From assembly GCA_044355095.1 (NCBI GenBank), contig JBIKYT010000003.1, positions 32,895 to 96,894 on the forward strand: a DNA stretch of 64,000 bases, in the 5' to 3' direction. The notes beneath the pieces are model-generated. The model saw only the letters and a program-made list of their open reading frames with translations. It did no database searches and was not told the origin of the DNA. The DNA comes from Casp-actino8 sp044355095. Lineage in GTDB: Bacteria > Actinomycetota > Acidimicrobiia > Acidimicrobiales > Ilumatobacteraceae. Shown piece by piece: positions 34,295 to 43,101 of the stretch (positions are counted from its first letter, which is position 1; every line of letters begins with the position of its first letter). The position numbers and the translations under genes are program-made.

Positions 34295-35356
34295 ATGAGT
34301 TTTGAAATTGATCAAAAGACTTCGCCAAATGGCGGTTGGGTTTTGTTATCCAAACTTGGATTCTTGGTTATTGCCATTTTAGGTGGCGCAATTGGTGGAC
34401 GATTGACCGCTGACTCCACTCGAGCTGTTGCCGATACGCCGATAGTACCGTTATCTCCAATTTCAAAAGTTGCGAATGCTTCATCGTCCTTTGTGTCTTC
34501 TTCGAACGACCTGACGACTACCGCAATATCTCCTGTAAGAATCGTGGATACTCGTGAAGGCACTTTTGCTTATGGCGGAACAAAGGCGCCGTGGGGTGCG
34601 GAAGAAACGAGAACGGTTCAAGCGTCTGGGCTCTCCACAATCCCTTCCAACGCTGTTGGTTTAGTTCTCAACATCACAGCACTGAATGCCACGTCAAGCG
34701 ATACCTTCATCACCATTTTCCCAACGAATGAAAAACGACCTGAGGCATCGACGCTCAACCCCACGCCGAATCAGGTTTCCTTCAATGCCGCTACGACTTT
34801 GCTCCGAAACGGCTCTTTTGATGTTTATAACTATTCGGGCACGGTAGACCTCATTATCGATGTCACCGCCTACATGACAGACAATCTGTCCGAGGATGTC
34901 TCTCGTTTGCAAACAGGCGAAAGACTCTTCCCTTTAAAACCAATTGCGGGAGTGACATATAGCGTAGATGGCCAAAACTATTCGGATTGGCACAATTACG
35001 CATTTGGAGATCCGGATGGGTTTTTTGGAGCTCCAGTTGAACCGGGACGATACTCAAGCAACGCCGAGGTCGTCTTGGAAGTTGGGGTTAACACAATTAC
35101 AAGAGACTTGAAGGTTTGTTTTCGTATTAATTCATCTACCGATGGGCCAATTGAAGAATCCGAGGTATGTGCCGATCAAAACACTCCTGAAACGGCTGCT
35201 GGAATCGTATTTCTGACAAGTCCACGCGTTACGTTGCCAAGTGGAACGCTCACTGTGCACGCAAAAGTTGTCGGAGGTCCAACCATTGATTCGTGCACCT
35301 ATATGAATTGCAGCGCCATTATGAACTATTTCGGTTTTCGTACTTTTGACGATTAA
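34295..35356 (+). CDS. Secreted or anchored protein with one DTR-type repeat domain
   Basis: 353 residues. A hydrophobic segment at residues 20-40 (LGFLVIAILGGAIGG) is a signal or anchor. It is followed by a Ser/Thr linker and a domain beginning PVRIVDTREG and ending DLIIDVTAYM. The same module appears three times in the next gene. It recurs in secreted actinobacterial proteins but has no known activity. The C-terminal 150 residues contain paired Cys (VCFRINSS, EVCADQ, CTYMNC) suggesting disulfides. ATG 34295 has GGAG 5 bp upstream. Composition is back to that of the native genes. Confidence 0.65.
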   Translation: MSFEIDQKTSPNGGWVLLSKLGFLVIAILGGAIGGRLTADSTRAVADTPIVPLSPISKVANASSSFVSSSNDLTTTAISPVRIVDTREGTFAYGGTKAPWGAEETRTVQASGLSTIPSNAVGLVLNITALNATSSDTFITIFPTNEKRPEASTLNPTPNQVSFNAATTLLRNGSFDVYNYSGTVDLIIDVTAYMTDNLSEDVSRLQTGERLFPLKPIAGVTYSVDGQNYSDWHNYAFGDPDGFFGAPVEPGRYSSNAEVVLEVGVNTITRDLKVCFRINSSTDGPIEESEVCADQNTPETAAGIVFLTSPRVTLPSGTLTVHAKVVGGPTIDSCTYMNCSAIMNYFGFRTFDD

Positions 35357-35572
35357 CTCGACAGCCAAGAGCCTTCGGCACTTGCACAATTCTTTACACA
35401 TCTTTCTGAGATGTCCGAAGAATTGCTGAGATCTGTAGAGACTCAAGCGCCAAGAATTTAGACAGGCAGATCTTGTCAAGTTGAATGTAGACAGGTTCCA
35501 CCCTTTCCCTAAACCGCAGGTTGTAAGTGGTGTCGGCAACATATTTGATTGAGTTTCGTTAGCCTGACGCAT
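35357..35572. other. Intergenic region
   Basis: About 215 bp between the two DTR-domain protein genes, AT-richer than the flanking genes. It should hold the promoter of the L,D-transpeptidase gene. No repeat, RNA or named motif was recognised. Confidence 0.4.
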
Positions 35573-37573
35573 GTGAAAACAGCTTGGGCACTAATGAGGC
35601 AATGCGTTCCACTTGCTTTGGCGGGTGCCAGCGTGTTCTTGTCACTTGGTTTCAGTGGTCAACATGCGAGCGCAGCCACGGTCGCTAATGCTGAGTTGGC
35701 CCCAGCGGCATTAGCAACCGATGTGCCGGCAAATGCTTCATCGTTTGTTCTTCTGCCACAGTCGCAACGCGTGCTTGATACTCGCGACCCTGGTCAATCA
35801 ATTGTTGAGGCTGGCGGAACGAGGGCCATCATGCTCACTGGTCCGATTGGTGTTCTCTTCAATGCGTCGGTTACAGCCGCTGTCGTCAACGTCACCGTGG
35901 TCGGACCTGCTGCGCCCGGCTATTGGACGTTATGGCCCAAGGGTCAATCACGACCAAACGCATCGCAGTTAAACATCGACGATTACATCTCGACTTACGG
36001 GGGAGTAGTCGCTGTCCCCAACTTGGTCACAGTGCCGGTGGTAAATGGTGGCATCAGCGTGTATTCAAGCGCTGGTGGTCATGTTGTTGTTGACCTCGTG
36101 GGCTACTACACGCCGTCGGCAACTTCCTCTCCATCATCTTCCTCGGGCCGCCTAGTGAGTCGCCCTGCACCAACGCGTATCTATGACTCGCGAAACGCTT
36201 CAGTGATGATTGCCGGAGAAACGCGAACCATTTCAGTTCCAGATTCAATCGGTACTAGCGCAGTAGTTCTGGGTGTCACAGTGATTGGCTTGAGTGAGGG
36301 TTACTGGCAGATATTCCCAAAGGGAAATGTCAAACCTGATTCGTCAAATCTCAATTCGTTCACGATCGGTGCGATTTCGGCCAACCAAGTGATTGTCAGC
36401 GTCAATCAAAACGGTGAGATAGATGTTTTCTCTTCAGGTGGCGGTCACTTGATCGTTGATCTCATCGGTTCATTCACAGGTAGTAGCGCAGCCGCATCGA
36501 CAGAGGGACTATTTGTTCCCCTGGATTCTCCGTCGCGTTTTCTTGATACGCGCGCCACGGGTCGGATCGCCGGAACTGGCTCGGTTGAAGTAGATGTTCA
36601 AACTCAACTTGCTCATTCAAATATCGCCGCTGTTGCCATGAACACAACGATCACTGACGCTTTCTTGGCTGGTTATGTGTCGGTCACTCCAGCTGGTAGT
36701 TCTCCAACCGAATCAACCTCACGCACGACCAGTACAACGAACACGATCTATTCAAATCAAACTGTGGCGAGTCATGCGATTGTTCCCGTTTCAGCACGAG
36801 GATTCGATGTATTCACCGAAGGTGGTGGGCAACTCATCGCGGATATCTCTGGTTGGTATGTCGGTAGCCCGCAAGCAGCAACTCACGCCGTTCGCAACAA
36901 AGTGGTGCAAGCGACAACCATTGGTTGCGTAGGTGTTGCCACATGGCCAGTCGGTCCAATTCGCACTGGTTCTGGTCCAGACGCCGTGAAGCGTCTTCAA
37001 TACCGCCTTCTCGAACTGGGCTTTTGGAATGCCGGCATCGACGGCGAATACGGATTGTCAACCAAACAAGCCGTCATGGCATTTCAAAAGTGGACTGGTC
37101 TCACCGCGACATCGGTCGTCGATGCGACGACCGCGGCATTTCTCAACACCACACAGTGCAAGCCCGTTGCTGGTCGCACTACTGGTGACTTCTTTGAAGT
37201 AGATAAAGCCAAACAGATTGCCTTTGTTGTCCGCGACGGCAAGGTGGTCTACACGTTCAACGTGTCAACTGGTAACGGTAAGGACTATGACGAAGAAGAT
37301 CAAAGGACAGGTGGTCGTGCGACCGGAGTAGCAATTACTCCAGTGGGCGACTTCAAGATTTATAAAGAGCGCGACGAAAAGGTCTACGAAGGAACTCTCG
37401 GAATCTTGTATCGCCCGAAGTTTGTTGTCGGTGGAATAGCGGTACACGGCTCACGCAGTATTCCGGCGTATCCGGCTTCACATGGTTGTATTCGAGTCGC
37501 GAACCCAGTGATGGATTTGATTTGGCTCGAAAACTTGTTACCGCAAGGTGCCAAAGTCTGGATTCACGACTAG
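35573..37573 (+). CDS. Secreted L,D-transpeptidase with three DTR-repeat modules and a PG-binding domain
   Basis: 666 residues from GTG 35573 (a TTG at 35549 is possible). A signal peptide ends near GQHASAA. Three modules follow, starting QRVLDTRDPG, TRIYDSRNAS and SRFLDTRATG, each closing with a DL(V/I)G-type strand. Next is a peptidoglycan-binding domain (VKRLQYRLLELGFWNAGIDG), then a YkuD catalytic domain with HGSRSIPAYPASHGCIRV containing the catalytic His and Cys. It should crosslink or attach peptidoglycan by 3-3 bonds. The repeats may hold the enzyme to surface glycan. Confidence 0.88.
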   Translation: MKTAWALMRQCVPLALAGASVFLSLGFSGQHASAATVANAELAPAALATDVPANASSFVLLPQSQRVLDTRDPGQSIVEAGGTRAIMLTGPIGVLFNASVTAAVVNVTVVGPAAPGYWTLWPKGQSRPNASQLNIDDYISTYGGVVAVPNLVTVPVVNGGISVYSSAGGHVVVDLVGYYTPSATSSPSSSSGRLVSRPAPTRIYDSRNASVMIAGETRTISVPDSIGTSAVVLGVTVIGLSEGYWQIFPKGNVKPDSSNLNSFTIGAISANQVIVSVNQNGEIDVFSSGGGHLIVDLIGSFTGSSAAASTEGLFVPLDSPSRFLDTRATGRIAGTGSVEVDVQTQLAHSNIAAVAMNTTITDAFLAGYVSVTPAGSSPTESTSRTTSTTNTIYSNQTVASHAIVPVSARGFDVFTEGGGQLIADISGWYVGSPQAATHAVRNKVVQATTIGCVGVATWPVGPIRTGSGPDAVKRLQYRLLELGFWNAGIDGEYGLSTKQAVMAFQKWTGLTATSVVDATTAAFLNTTQCKPVAGRTTGDFFEVDKAKQIAFVVRDGKVVYTFNVSTGNGKDYDEEDQRTGGRATGVAITPVGDFKIYKERDEKVYEGTLGILYRPKFVVGGIAVHGSRSIPAYPASHGCIRVANPVMDLIWLENLLPQGAKVWIHD

Positions 37574-37583
37574 CGGTAACTGA

Positions 37584-37601
37584 CCTGAAAACTATTTCAG
37601 G
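37584..37601. terminator. Short hairpin between convergent genes
   Basis: A 7-bp perfect stem (CCTGAAA / TTTCAGG) with a 4-base loop lies between the transpeptidase stop and the stop codon of the convergent peroxidase gene, which it overlaps. It could act on both transcripts, but it is short and lacks a clear U-tract. Confidence 0.3.
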
Positions 37602-38092
37602 TGTGATTCAATCGCCGCGACCAATGCTGGGTCTTCAGGTGTGATCATCGGACTAAAGCGACCGAGAATTTCTCCTGAACCACTGACTAAAAACTTTTCG
37701 AAGTTCCAACGAATGTCGCCGTTCACGCCTTCGGCATCGGCGACGGCATTGAGCTGCTGATAGATCGCGTGTTGGTTATCGCCATTCACATCGATCTTTT
37801 CGAGCAACGGGAAAGTCACGCCGTAGGTCGTTGAACAGAAAGTGGCGATCTCTTCGGGTGAGCCGGGCTCTTGGCCCATGAACTGATTGCATGGAACACC
37901 GACAACGCTGAAACCCTGGGCGGCGTACTTTTCGTGCAACGCCTCAAGACCGGTGTACTGCGGGGTCAAGCCGCACTTGCTCGCGACGTTCACGACCAAC
38001 ATGACTTTGGCACCAAGGCCGCCAAGCGATGTGGGTTGACCGGACAGAGTGTTAATGGAGATGTCGGAAATGCTCATGCTCAACACTGACAT
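37592..38092 (-). CDS. Glutathione-peroxidase-family thiol peroxidase
   Basis: 166 residues of the GPx/BtuE family. The catalytic tetrad segments are visible: peroxidatic Cys in NVASKCGLTPQY (not selenocysteine), Gln in CNQFMGQEPG, and Trp/Asn in RWNFEKFLV. A second Cys in FCSTTYGV is placed for a thioredoxin-dependent mechanism, which is likelier than glutathione in Actinobacteria. ATG 38092 was chosen; the frame upstream runs into the tRNA-Pro gene. Alternative start ATG 38077. Confidence 0.92.
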   Translation of the reverse strand: MSVLSMSISDISINTLSGQPTSLGGLGAKVMLVVNVASKCGLTPQYTGLEALHEKYAAQGFSVVGVPCNQFMGQEPGSPEEIATFCSTTYGVTFPLLEKIDVNGDNQHAIYQQLNAVADAEGVNGDIRWNFEKFLVSGSGEILGRFSPMITPEDPALVAAIESHLK

Positions 38093-38162
38093 ATAAACGC
38101 CGCGGGTTTGTGACTGAACGGGACGGCACAAGATAATTTGCCGAGACAATAAAGTGAATTGG

Positions 38163-38235
38163 TCGGGGAGAGGAGACTCGAACTCCCGGCCTCCTGCTCC
38201 CAAAGCAGGTGCGCTACCAACTGCGCTACTCCCCG
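38163..38235 (-). tRNA. tRNA-Pro (anticodon TGG)
   Basis: The reverse complement gives acceptor CGGGGAG / CTCCCCG, D-arm TAGCGCAGTTGGTAGCGCA, anticodon stem CCTGC / GCAGG around TTTGGGA, and a T-arm with GTTCGAG. The discriminator is A, with CCA encoded at 38160-38162. The gene is upstream of the peroxidase gene on the same strand, so they may share a promoter. Confidence 0.95.
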
Positions 38236-38355
38236 AGGAGCAAAATTGTACCTCGTGTCACCAGCGGAAATGGTCTCGTCGGCGAGTTGTCTCGGCGTAC
38301 GATCAAATATCGACCAATTTCGTGATCTTCCTCCCATGAACGGAGTGTTCAGTTA

Positions 38356-41235
38356 ATGAGAACACCGTTCGTGCGCTTCCTCATCACATTTGCGTTCTCG
38401 GTCGCATCCGCATGGTCAACTGTGACGGGGACCCTTGACGTTCGTTTTTCTATGGCTGTGGTGGTCGCGGCAGGGTTTTTCTGGGGACGCGGTGCCCTGA
38501 TCGCTGGCCTGATCGGGCAAAGTGCAGCTTATTTCTTGCTGGGTAATGCCGCCGAACGGTCAGTTGTCGATGGTCATTTGGGGGCCTTGGTTGCGGTTGG
38601 TGTGTTGGCAATTCTTGAAACACTGGCGTTGTTCGTGGCGATTGAACGCACCATCTCTCGGGTTGAGCCTGCCACTCCAGCAAATCGGATCTGGAAATTC
38701 TTGGGTGGGGTGGCTGTCACTTCGGTCTTTGGTGGGTTGAGCGAAACTTTGGTGGTTTCATGGGTCAACGGTGATGTCGCGATGTCAACGGCGAGTCAAA
38801 GTATTGGCATCGCGATTGCTGCGGTGATCGCGGCCATCATCGCGTCGCGCAAAAGCACTCACTGGTTTCGCTATGACAAATCAATTGCCGCAGAATTGCT
38901 GGCTCCGTTAGTCATTGTCTTGATGACTTTGGTTGCGATCGCAATTACGCGACAGGTTTGGCAACGTCAAGACGAGGACAACCTGACGTTCGTTGCTGAA
39001 GCAGCACAAACAGGGTTTCTTGAGTCGACGGCCGAGCAGTTGTCAATGTTGACATTGCAAGTCAAAAACTCTGATGAAGTCATCGTCCAGGATCCAACTC
39101 GGTTTGAAGAACAATTACAAACACTGGTTCTCGGTCAATCTGAAATCTCGGTTGCCGCGCTTGTCAGCGTTCAAGCAAATGGTTTCTTATCAGTTGACCA
39201 GTCGTTGAGTCGGCTTGAAGCGCCAAGTGTGAGCTCGTTCAAAACTGCCGTCGTTAAATTTGGTGGGGCAATTCTTGATTCAACACAAAACAACGAAGTG
39301 CAGTTACTCGGGATTGAAGATATTGCGTTGTCGACTTCAACCTTTGAGCCGAATATCTACTTCGCCCTTCCGGTAAATGAATCTCCGTCTCAACAATTCG
39401 TCGTCGTGTCGTATTCAATCCCCGAACTCTTGCATTCGGGAATGGCCGCGTTCAGTGGACTCGTTGACGATGTGCAAATTGAAATTGCTGACATCGCAAA
39501 TAACGAGATTTCAACATCGCTCTGGGTTGAGGGTGACAACAAGTCAGAACCTTCACAGTCAGCTTCCAGCGATGGCGTCATTAGCGATCTGCGCCTGCGG
39601 TTTACTGCAAGCCCGATGGCGAATTTCGGTGTTGAGACTCGCTCAACTGTTCTGGTGTTGGGTATTGAAATTCTCTTCGGGTTGGCGATGCTCATAGTTC
39701 TCCTGCAAGGGGCGAACGCTCAGCATCGGCTGTTCCTTGAACGTCGTCGCCGAGAGTTATTGCTCGAGGCAGCACTTGACGCAACACCGGGCAAATCAGT
39801 TGTATTTGATGAATCGCTGAAGGTGTTAGCGGCGAACCAAGAAGTTCGTAATGAATTCCCAGGTGCAATTCCTGGGCTTGATGTCACCGCGATTTTTGGG
39901 CTAATTCCCGATTCGGGTCGAGCGCGACTCGTCATTGATGCATTGCAACAAGCATTGAACGGCGAAGTTGCCCGTGCCGAACTAGGCGAAGACGATCTCG
40001 ATAGTTCGATGCGCATCGTTGAGATTGAGGCGTACCCCATTCACGGAATGTCAAATGACCGCGTGGGCTTTTTGCACGCAACCGATTCGACTGAACGTCG
40101 CAGTTTGGCGATGCGTTCGTCACAATCCGAGCGGATGGAGTCACTTGGTGCTTTGGCTGGTGGGTTAGCTCACGACTTCAACAACTTGCTCTTCGTCACC
40201 CTTGGCAATCTGCAGTTGATGGCGATGAATGACACCATTGCGAACGATGAGAAGTTGTCTAAGTTTGTTTCACGCTCGATGTCGGCTGTCGAACGTGGCG
40301 CTGAAATCACGAAGTCGTTACTTGCAGTGGCACGTAGTCAGCCGCTTGAAGAGAGTGCGGTCACTTTGTCTGATCTGGTGAAAGGACTCTTGCCACTGAT
40401 GAAGCAAGCACTTGGCGCGGGACGACAAGTTGAAATTGATATTCCAGATCCCAACGTGCAGCTCATGGTTGATGCGGGTCGCTTGTCGAGTTGCATTTTG
40501 AATCTCACTTTCAACTCACGTGATGCAATGGGTCCGACGGGAACCTTGAAGATCTCGGCACGACAGGTGCCAGAAACTCAAACGTTAGAACTCTCAGTTG
40601 CCGACGATGGTAAGGGCATGCCAGCAGACGTAGTTGCTCGTGCCTTTGAACCGTTCTTCACTACGAAACGGGCCGGCAGTGGAACCGGTCTTGGTCTCGC
40701 CACGGTGTATGCATTCGCTAAACAGAGTGGCGGCACGGCGTACTTAGAGAGCCGTCTCGGAGTTGGCACGACCGTGACTCTGAGCCTGCCGATTCATACC
40801 GGATCGGTGAAGACCGATGAGCGGGCGGTACAACGACGTTCGGGTCGCCGTGTCGTTGTTGCCGATGATGAACAGTCTCTGGCCGAAATGGTGGCTTCGT
40901 GGCTTATTGATATGGGTGTTGATGCTCGTTTTGAAACATCACCCAAAGCTGCACTTGAACTCATCGAAACATTTGAACCAGACGTATTGGTCTCGGATGC
41001 AAACTTCGGTGAAGAGATGGACGGAATTCAATTGGCCCGTCTTGCAGTCGCAATTGTTCCCGATCTTGCGGTGATCTTTATGACTGGTTACTCGGCGAGT
41101 ATGAAAGAATTGCAAGAACAAGGCGAGCGGACTTTGGCTAAGCCATTCTCGCGTGAAGATTTGTACAACGCCTTGTCGCCGTTAATTGCCGAAGCGCGTG
41201 ACGGTGAGGATAGTGAGGGTGGTGAAAAGTCATGA
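38356..41235 (+). CDS. Hybrid sensor histidine kinase: membrane sensor, extracellular loop, HisKA, HATPase, REC
   Basis: 959 residues. Residues 1-195 hold several TM helices resembling a MASE1-like input. A CHASE-like extracytoplasmic stretch (about 205-430) is followed by another TM helix (about 431-455), a PAS-like segment (about 470-580), the dimerisation H-box LGALAGGLAHDFNNLL (phospho-His about 606), an ATPase domain with NLTFNSRDAM and GTGLGLATVYAF, and a C-terminal receiver from about 830 (VVVADDEQSLAEM, DVLVSDANFG with the phospho-Asp). Its stop overlaps the ATG of the EAL regulator (ATGA), so they form one unit that probably controls c-di-GMP. Confidence 0.9.
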   Translation: MRTPFVRFLITFAFSVASAWSTVTGTLDVRFSMAVVVAAGFFWGRGALIAGLIGQSAAYFLLGNAAERSVVDGHLGALVAVGVLAILETLALFVAIERTISRVEPATPANRIWKFLGGVAVTSVFGGLSETLVVSWVNGDVAMSTASQSIGIAIAAVIAAIIASRKSTHWFRYDKSIAAELLAPLVIVLMTLVAIAITRQVWQRQDEDNLTFVAEAAQTGFLESTAEQLSMLTLQVKNSDEVIVQDPTRFEEQLQTLVLGQSEISVAALVSVQANGFLSVDQSLSRLEAPSVSSFKTAVVKFGGAILDSTQNNEVQLLGIEDIALSTSTFEPNIYFALPVNESPSQQFVVVSYSIPELLHSGMAAFSGLVDDVQIEIADIANNEISTSLWVEGDNKSEPSQSASSDGVISDLRLRFTASPMANFGVETRSTVLVLGIEILFGLAMLIVLLQGANAQHRLFLERRRRELLLEAALDATPGKSVVFDESLKVLAANQEVRNEFPGAIPGLDVTAIFGLIPDSGRARLVIDALQQALNGEVARAELGEDDLDSSMRIVEIEAYPIHGMSNDRVGFLHATDSTERRSLAMRSSQSERMESLGALAGGLAHDFNNLLFVTLGNLQLMAMNDTIANDEKLSKFVSRSMSAVERGAEITKSLLAVARSQPLEESAVTLSDLVKGLLPLMKQALGAGRQVEIDIPDPNVQLMVDAGRLSSCILNLTFNSRDAMGPTGTLKISARQVPETQTLELSVADDGKGMPADVVARAFEPFFTTKRAGSGTGLGLATVYAFAKQSGGTAYLESRLGVGTTVTLSLPIHTGSVKTDERAVQRRSGRRVVVADDEQSLAEMVASWLIDMGVDARFETSPKAALELIETFEPDVLVSDANFGEEMDGIQLARLAVAIVPDLAVIFMTGYSASMKELQEQGERTLAKPFSREDLYNALSPLIAEARDGEDSEGGEKS

Positions 41236-42419
41236 GTGATACGCCAAAAGTTCTTGTCATTGATGACGAAGAAGCAATTTGTGAATTGATTGTCGCAGTC
41301 GCTGAGTCTGCAGGGTTTGATGCGACGTCGGCCAGTAGCCCAAGTGAGATTGAGGCCGCAATAGTCGGGCGTTTTGATCTTGTTGTCCTTGACCTTTCCC
41401 TTGGTGAGATGGACGGCATTGAAGTGATGAGCAAACTCGGGGCAACGCATCGAGGAATGCCCGTGATTTTGGTGAGTGGCGCCGACCAATCATTGTTGGA
41501 CACGGCAGGTCGAATTGCTGAAATGCACAAACTGCGAGTACTGGGCACCTTTGCGAAACCCTTCTCGTTGGATGTTTTGAAGACAGCGATGCTCGAGCTG
41601 TCGCAAGTTTCTGAAATGGGTGTTGACCCGACGGGCCCCAAAGTCATCATCGATGCGAACTTGCTATTGCAACCAGATTTCTTGCAATTGGCCTATCAGC
41701 CCAAGGTTTCTACTCGTAGCGGCGAAGCGTTGGGCGTTGAGGCATTGGTGCGTTGGCGCCACCCTGAACATGGTGATGTGTCACCGGCAATCTTTGTTGC
41801 ACTGATTGAGCAAGAAGGTCGAACCGGTGAACTGCTTGACATCGTGATGTCGATGGCAGCCCGTGATCGTAAGCGCTACCGTGCGTTGGCATCAATGCCG
41901 GATATCTCCATCAACATCTCTGTCTTAGATTTAGATGACGAAGAATTGCCACGTCGAGCCCAAAAGATTTTGCTTGAAGCGGCGCCTGCTGAACGTTGGA
42001 CATTCGAAGTCACCGAAACTGCTCCAATCACCGATGTTGCGCCGGCGCTTTCAATCTTGACTCGTTTACGAATTGCCGGTTTCAAACTGTCGGTTGACGA
42101 CTTCGGAACCGGCACGAGTAACTACGAACGATTGTTGGTCGCTCCGTTTACTGAACTAAAGATTGATCGCGCGATGGTCAATCGTCTCGATATCAACGCC
42201 GATGAACCTGACCCGATGGTGCGATCCGGAATTGATGTTGGTCACTCATTGCAACTGCAGGTCGTTGCTGAAGGAGTTGAGTCAGTTGATCAATTCCGTA
42301 TGGTGCGCGATCTCGGATGTGACGCGGCCCAGGGCTATCTCATTTCGCCACCCGTCGCGCCAGTTCAACTAGATGTTGCTCTTGACGATTGGCGTCGCAA
42401 GTTTGAATATCTGTCGTGA
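41232..42419 (+). CDS. Response regulator with EAL domain (c-di-GMP phosphodiesterase)
   Basis: 395 residues: an N-terminal receiver (VIDDEEAICEL, phospho-Asp in VVLDLSLGEMDG) joined to an EAL domain from about residue 140. The catalytic set is visible: EALVRW, Asn in SINISVLDL, Glu in FEVTETAP, the Asp pair in VDDFGTGTSN, Lys in LKIDRAMV, Glu in VVAEGVES and Gln in AQGYLISPP. It is therefore expected to hydrolyse c-di-GMP, with phosphorylation by the overlapping upstream hybrid kinase setting activity. No GGDEF domain is present. Confidence 0.92.
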   Translation: MSDTPKVLVIDDEEAICELIVAVAESAGFDATSASSPSEIEAAIVGRFDLVVLDLSLGEMDGIEVMSKLGATHRGMPVILVSGADQSLLDTAGRIAEMHKLRVLGTFAKPFSLDVLKTAMLELSQVSEMGVDPTGPKVIIDANLLLQPDFLQLAYQPKVSTRSGEALGVEALVRWRHPEHGDVSPAIFVALIEQEGRTGELLDIVMSMAARDRKRYRALASMPDISINISVLDLDDEELPRRAQKILLEAAPAERWTFEVTETAPITDVAPALSILTRLRIAGFKLSVDDFGTGTSNYERLLVAPFTELKIDRAMVNRLDINADEPDPMVRSGIDVGHSLQLQVVAEGVESVDQFRMVRDLGCDAAQGYLISPPVAPVQLDVALDDWRRKFEYLS

Positions 42420-42434
42420 ACGATCAGGAGTATT

Positions 42435-43040
42435 TCAGTTCGCGAAAAGTGTTGTGATGGCCGCAGTCAAAGTTTCGCGAACCTTGCTGTGCGAAAGCCC
42501 AAGGGCCTCTTTGAGATAGATGATGTTTTCAAGTGACAACGTGTAGTCAAGGATTCGCTCTTTGTTTTCAATATCGCTCGTTGACTTCAATTCATTTTCA
42601 AACTGTTGCAAGGCTCGACGACCCATCATTTGTCGTCGCTCTTTCACGGCCATCGCAACGACCTGCGATTTATTAGCGGCTACGACGGCAACACGCATGA
42701 CGCCGCCTACTTTGTCGTACAACTTCAGTCGGTGGTCAACGATTGAGTTGATTCTCTTGGTGAGATCGCCGGAACTATCGAGAGTCTCGTATAAATCGCG
42801 AATTCGATCCCATTGCACGGCGATCGCACAACTTGCAAGGTCTTCCATGTCGTCGAAGTAGCGGAATACCGAACGTTCAGAAACACCGGCCATTTCGGCG
42901 ATCCGCGCGGCTGGTGGCTGAACTTCGCCTTGGCTGTAGAGCTCAAGCAGCGCTGATACCACGGCCTCTTTGTTTCGAGCACCGCGTTCGCGACGCCCGT
43001 CAAGCGAGATGGTGGTGGCGGCGCTAGAAGACGAAGACAT
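42435..43040 (-). CDS. TetR-family transcriptional regulator
   Basis: 201 residues. The N-terminal HTH is typical: RIAEMAGVSERSVFRYFDDMEDL (about residues 44-66). The C-terminal ligand domain is variable. The gene is preceded by a 9-bp-arm palindrome (43056-43081) that may be its operator, and it lies downstream of the multicopper oxidase gene on the same strand. Its ligand is unknown. Confidence 0.88.
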   Translation of the reverse strand: MSSSSSAATTISLDGRRERGARNKEAVVSALLELYSQGEVQPPAARIAEMAGVSERSVFRYFDDMEDLASCAIAVQWDRIRDLYETLDSSGDLTKRINSIVDHRLKLYDKVGGVMRVAVVAANKSQVVAMAVKERRQMMGRRALQQFENELKSTSDIENKERILDYTLSLENIIYLKEALGLSHSKVRETLTAAITTLFAN

Positions 43041-43055
43041 GAAAAGAGACTAGGT

Positions 43056-43081
43056 GAAAGTGGCGGTTCACTGCCACTTTC
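43056..43081. promoter_or_regulatory. Palindrome upstream of the TetR gene, candidate operator (or oxidase terminator)
   Basis: GAAAGTGGC and GCCACTTTC form perfect 9-bp arms around an 8-base centre, ending 15 bp before the TetR start codon. That is the usual place for an autoregulatory TetR site. Because it also lies just after the stop of the multicopper oxidase gene and is followed in that direction by a short T-run, a terminator role is possible. Confidence 0.5.
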
Positions 43082-43101
43082 TGTGATCTTGAGCGGTCGT
43101 G

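Noticed and set aside
37592..38092. Selenocysteine glutathione peroxidase
   Set aside because: The catalytic position is an ordinary Cys codon, not TGA.
41232..42419. Degenerate (non-catalytic) EAL domain
   Set aside because: All the usual metal-binding and catalytic residues can be found in order, so it should be active.
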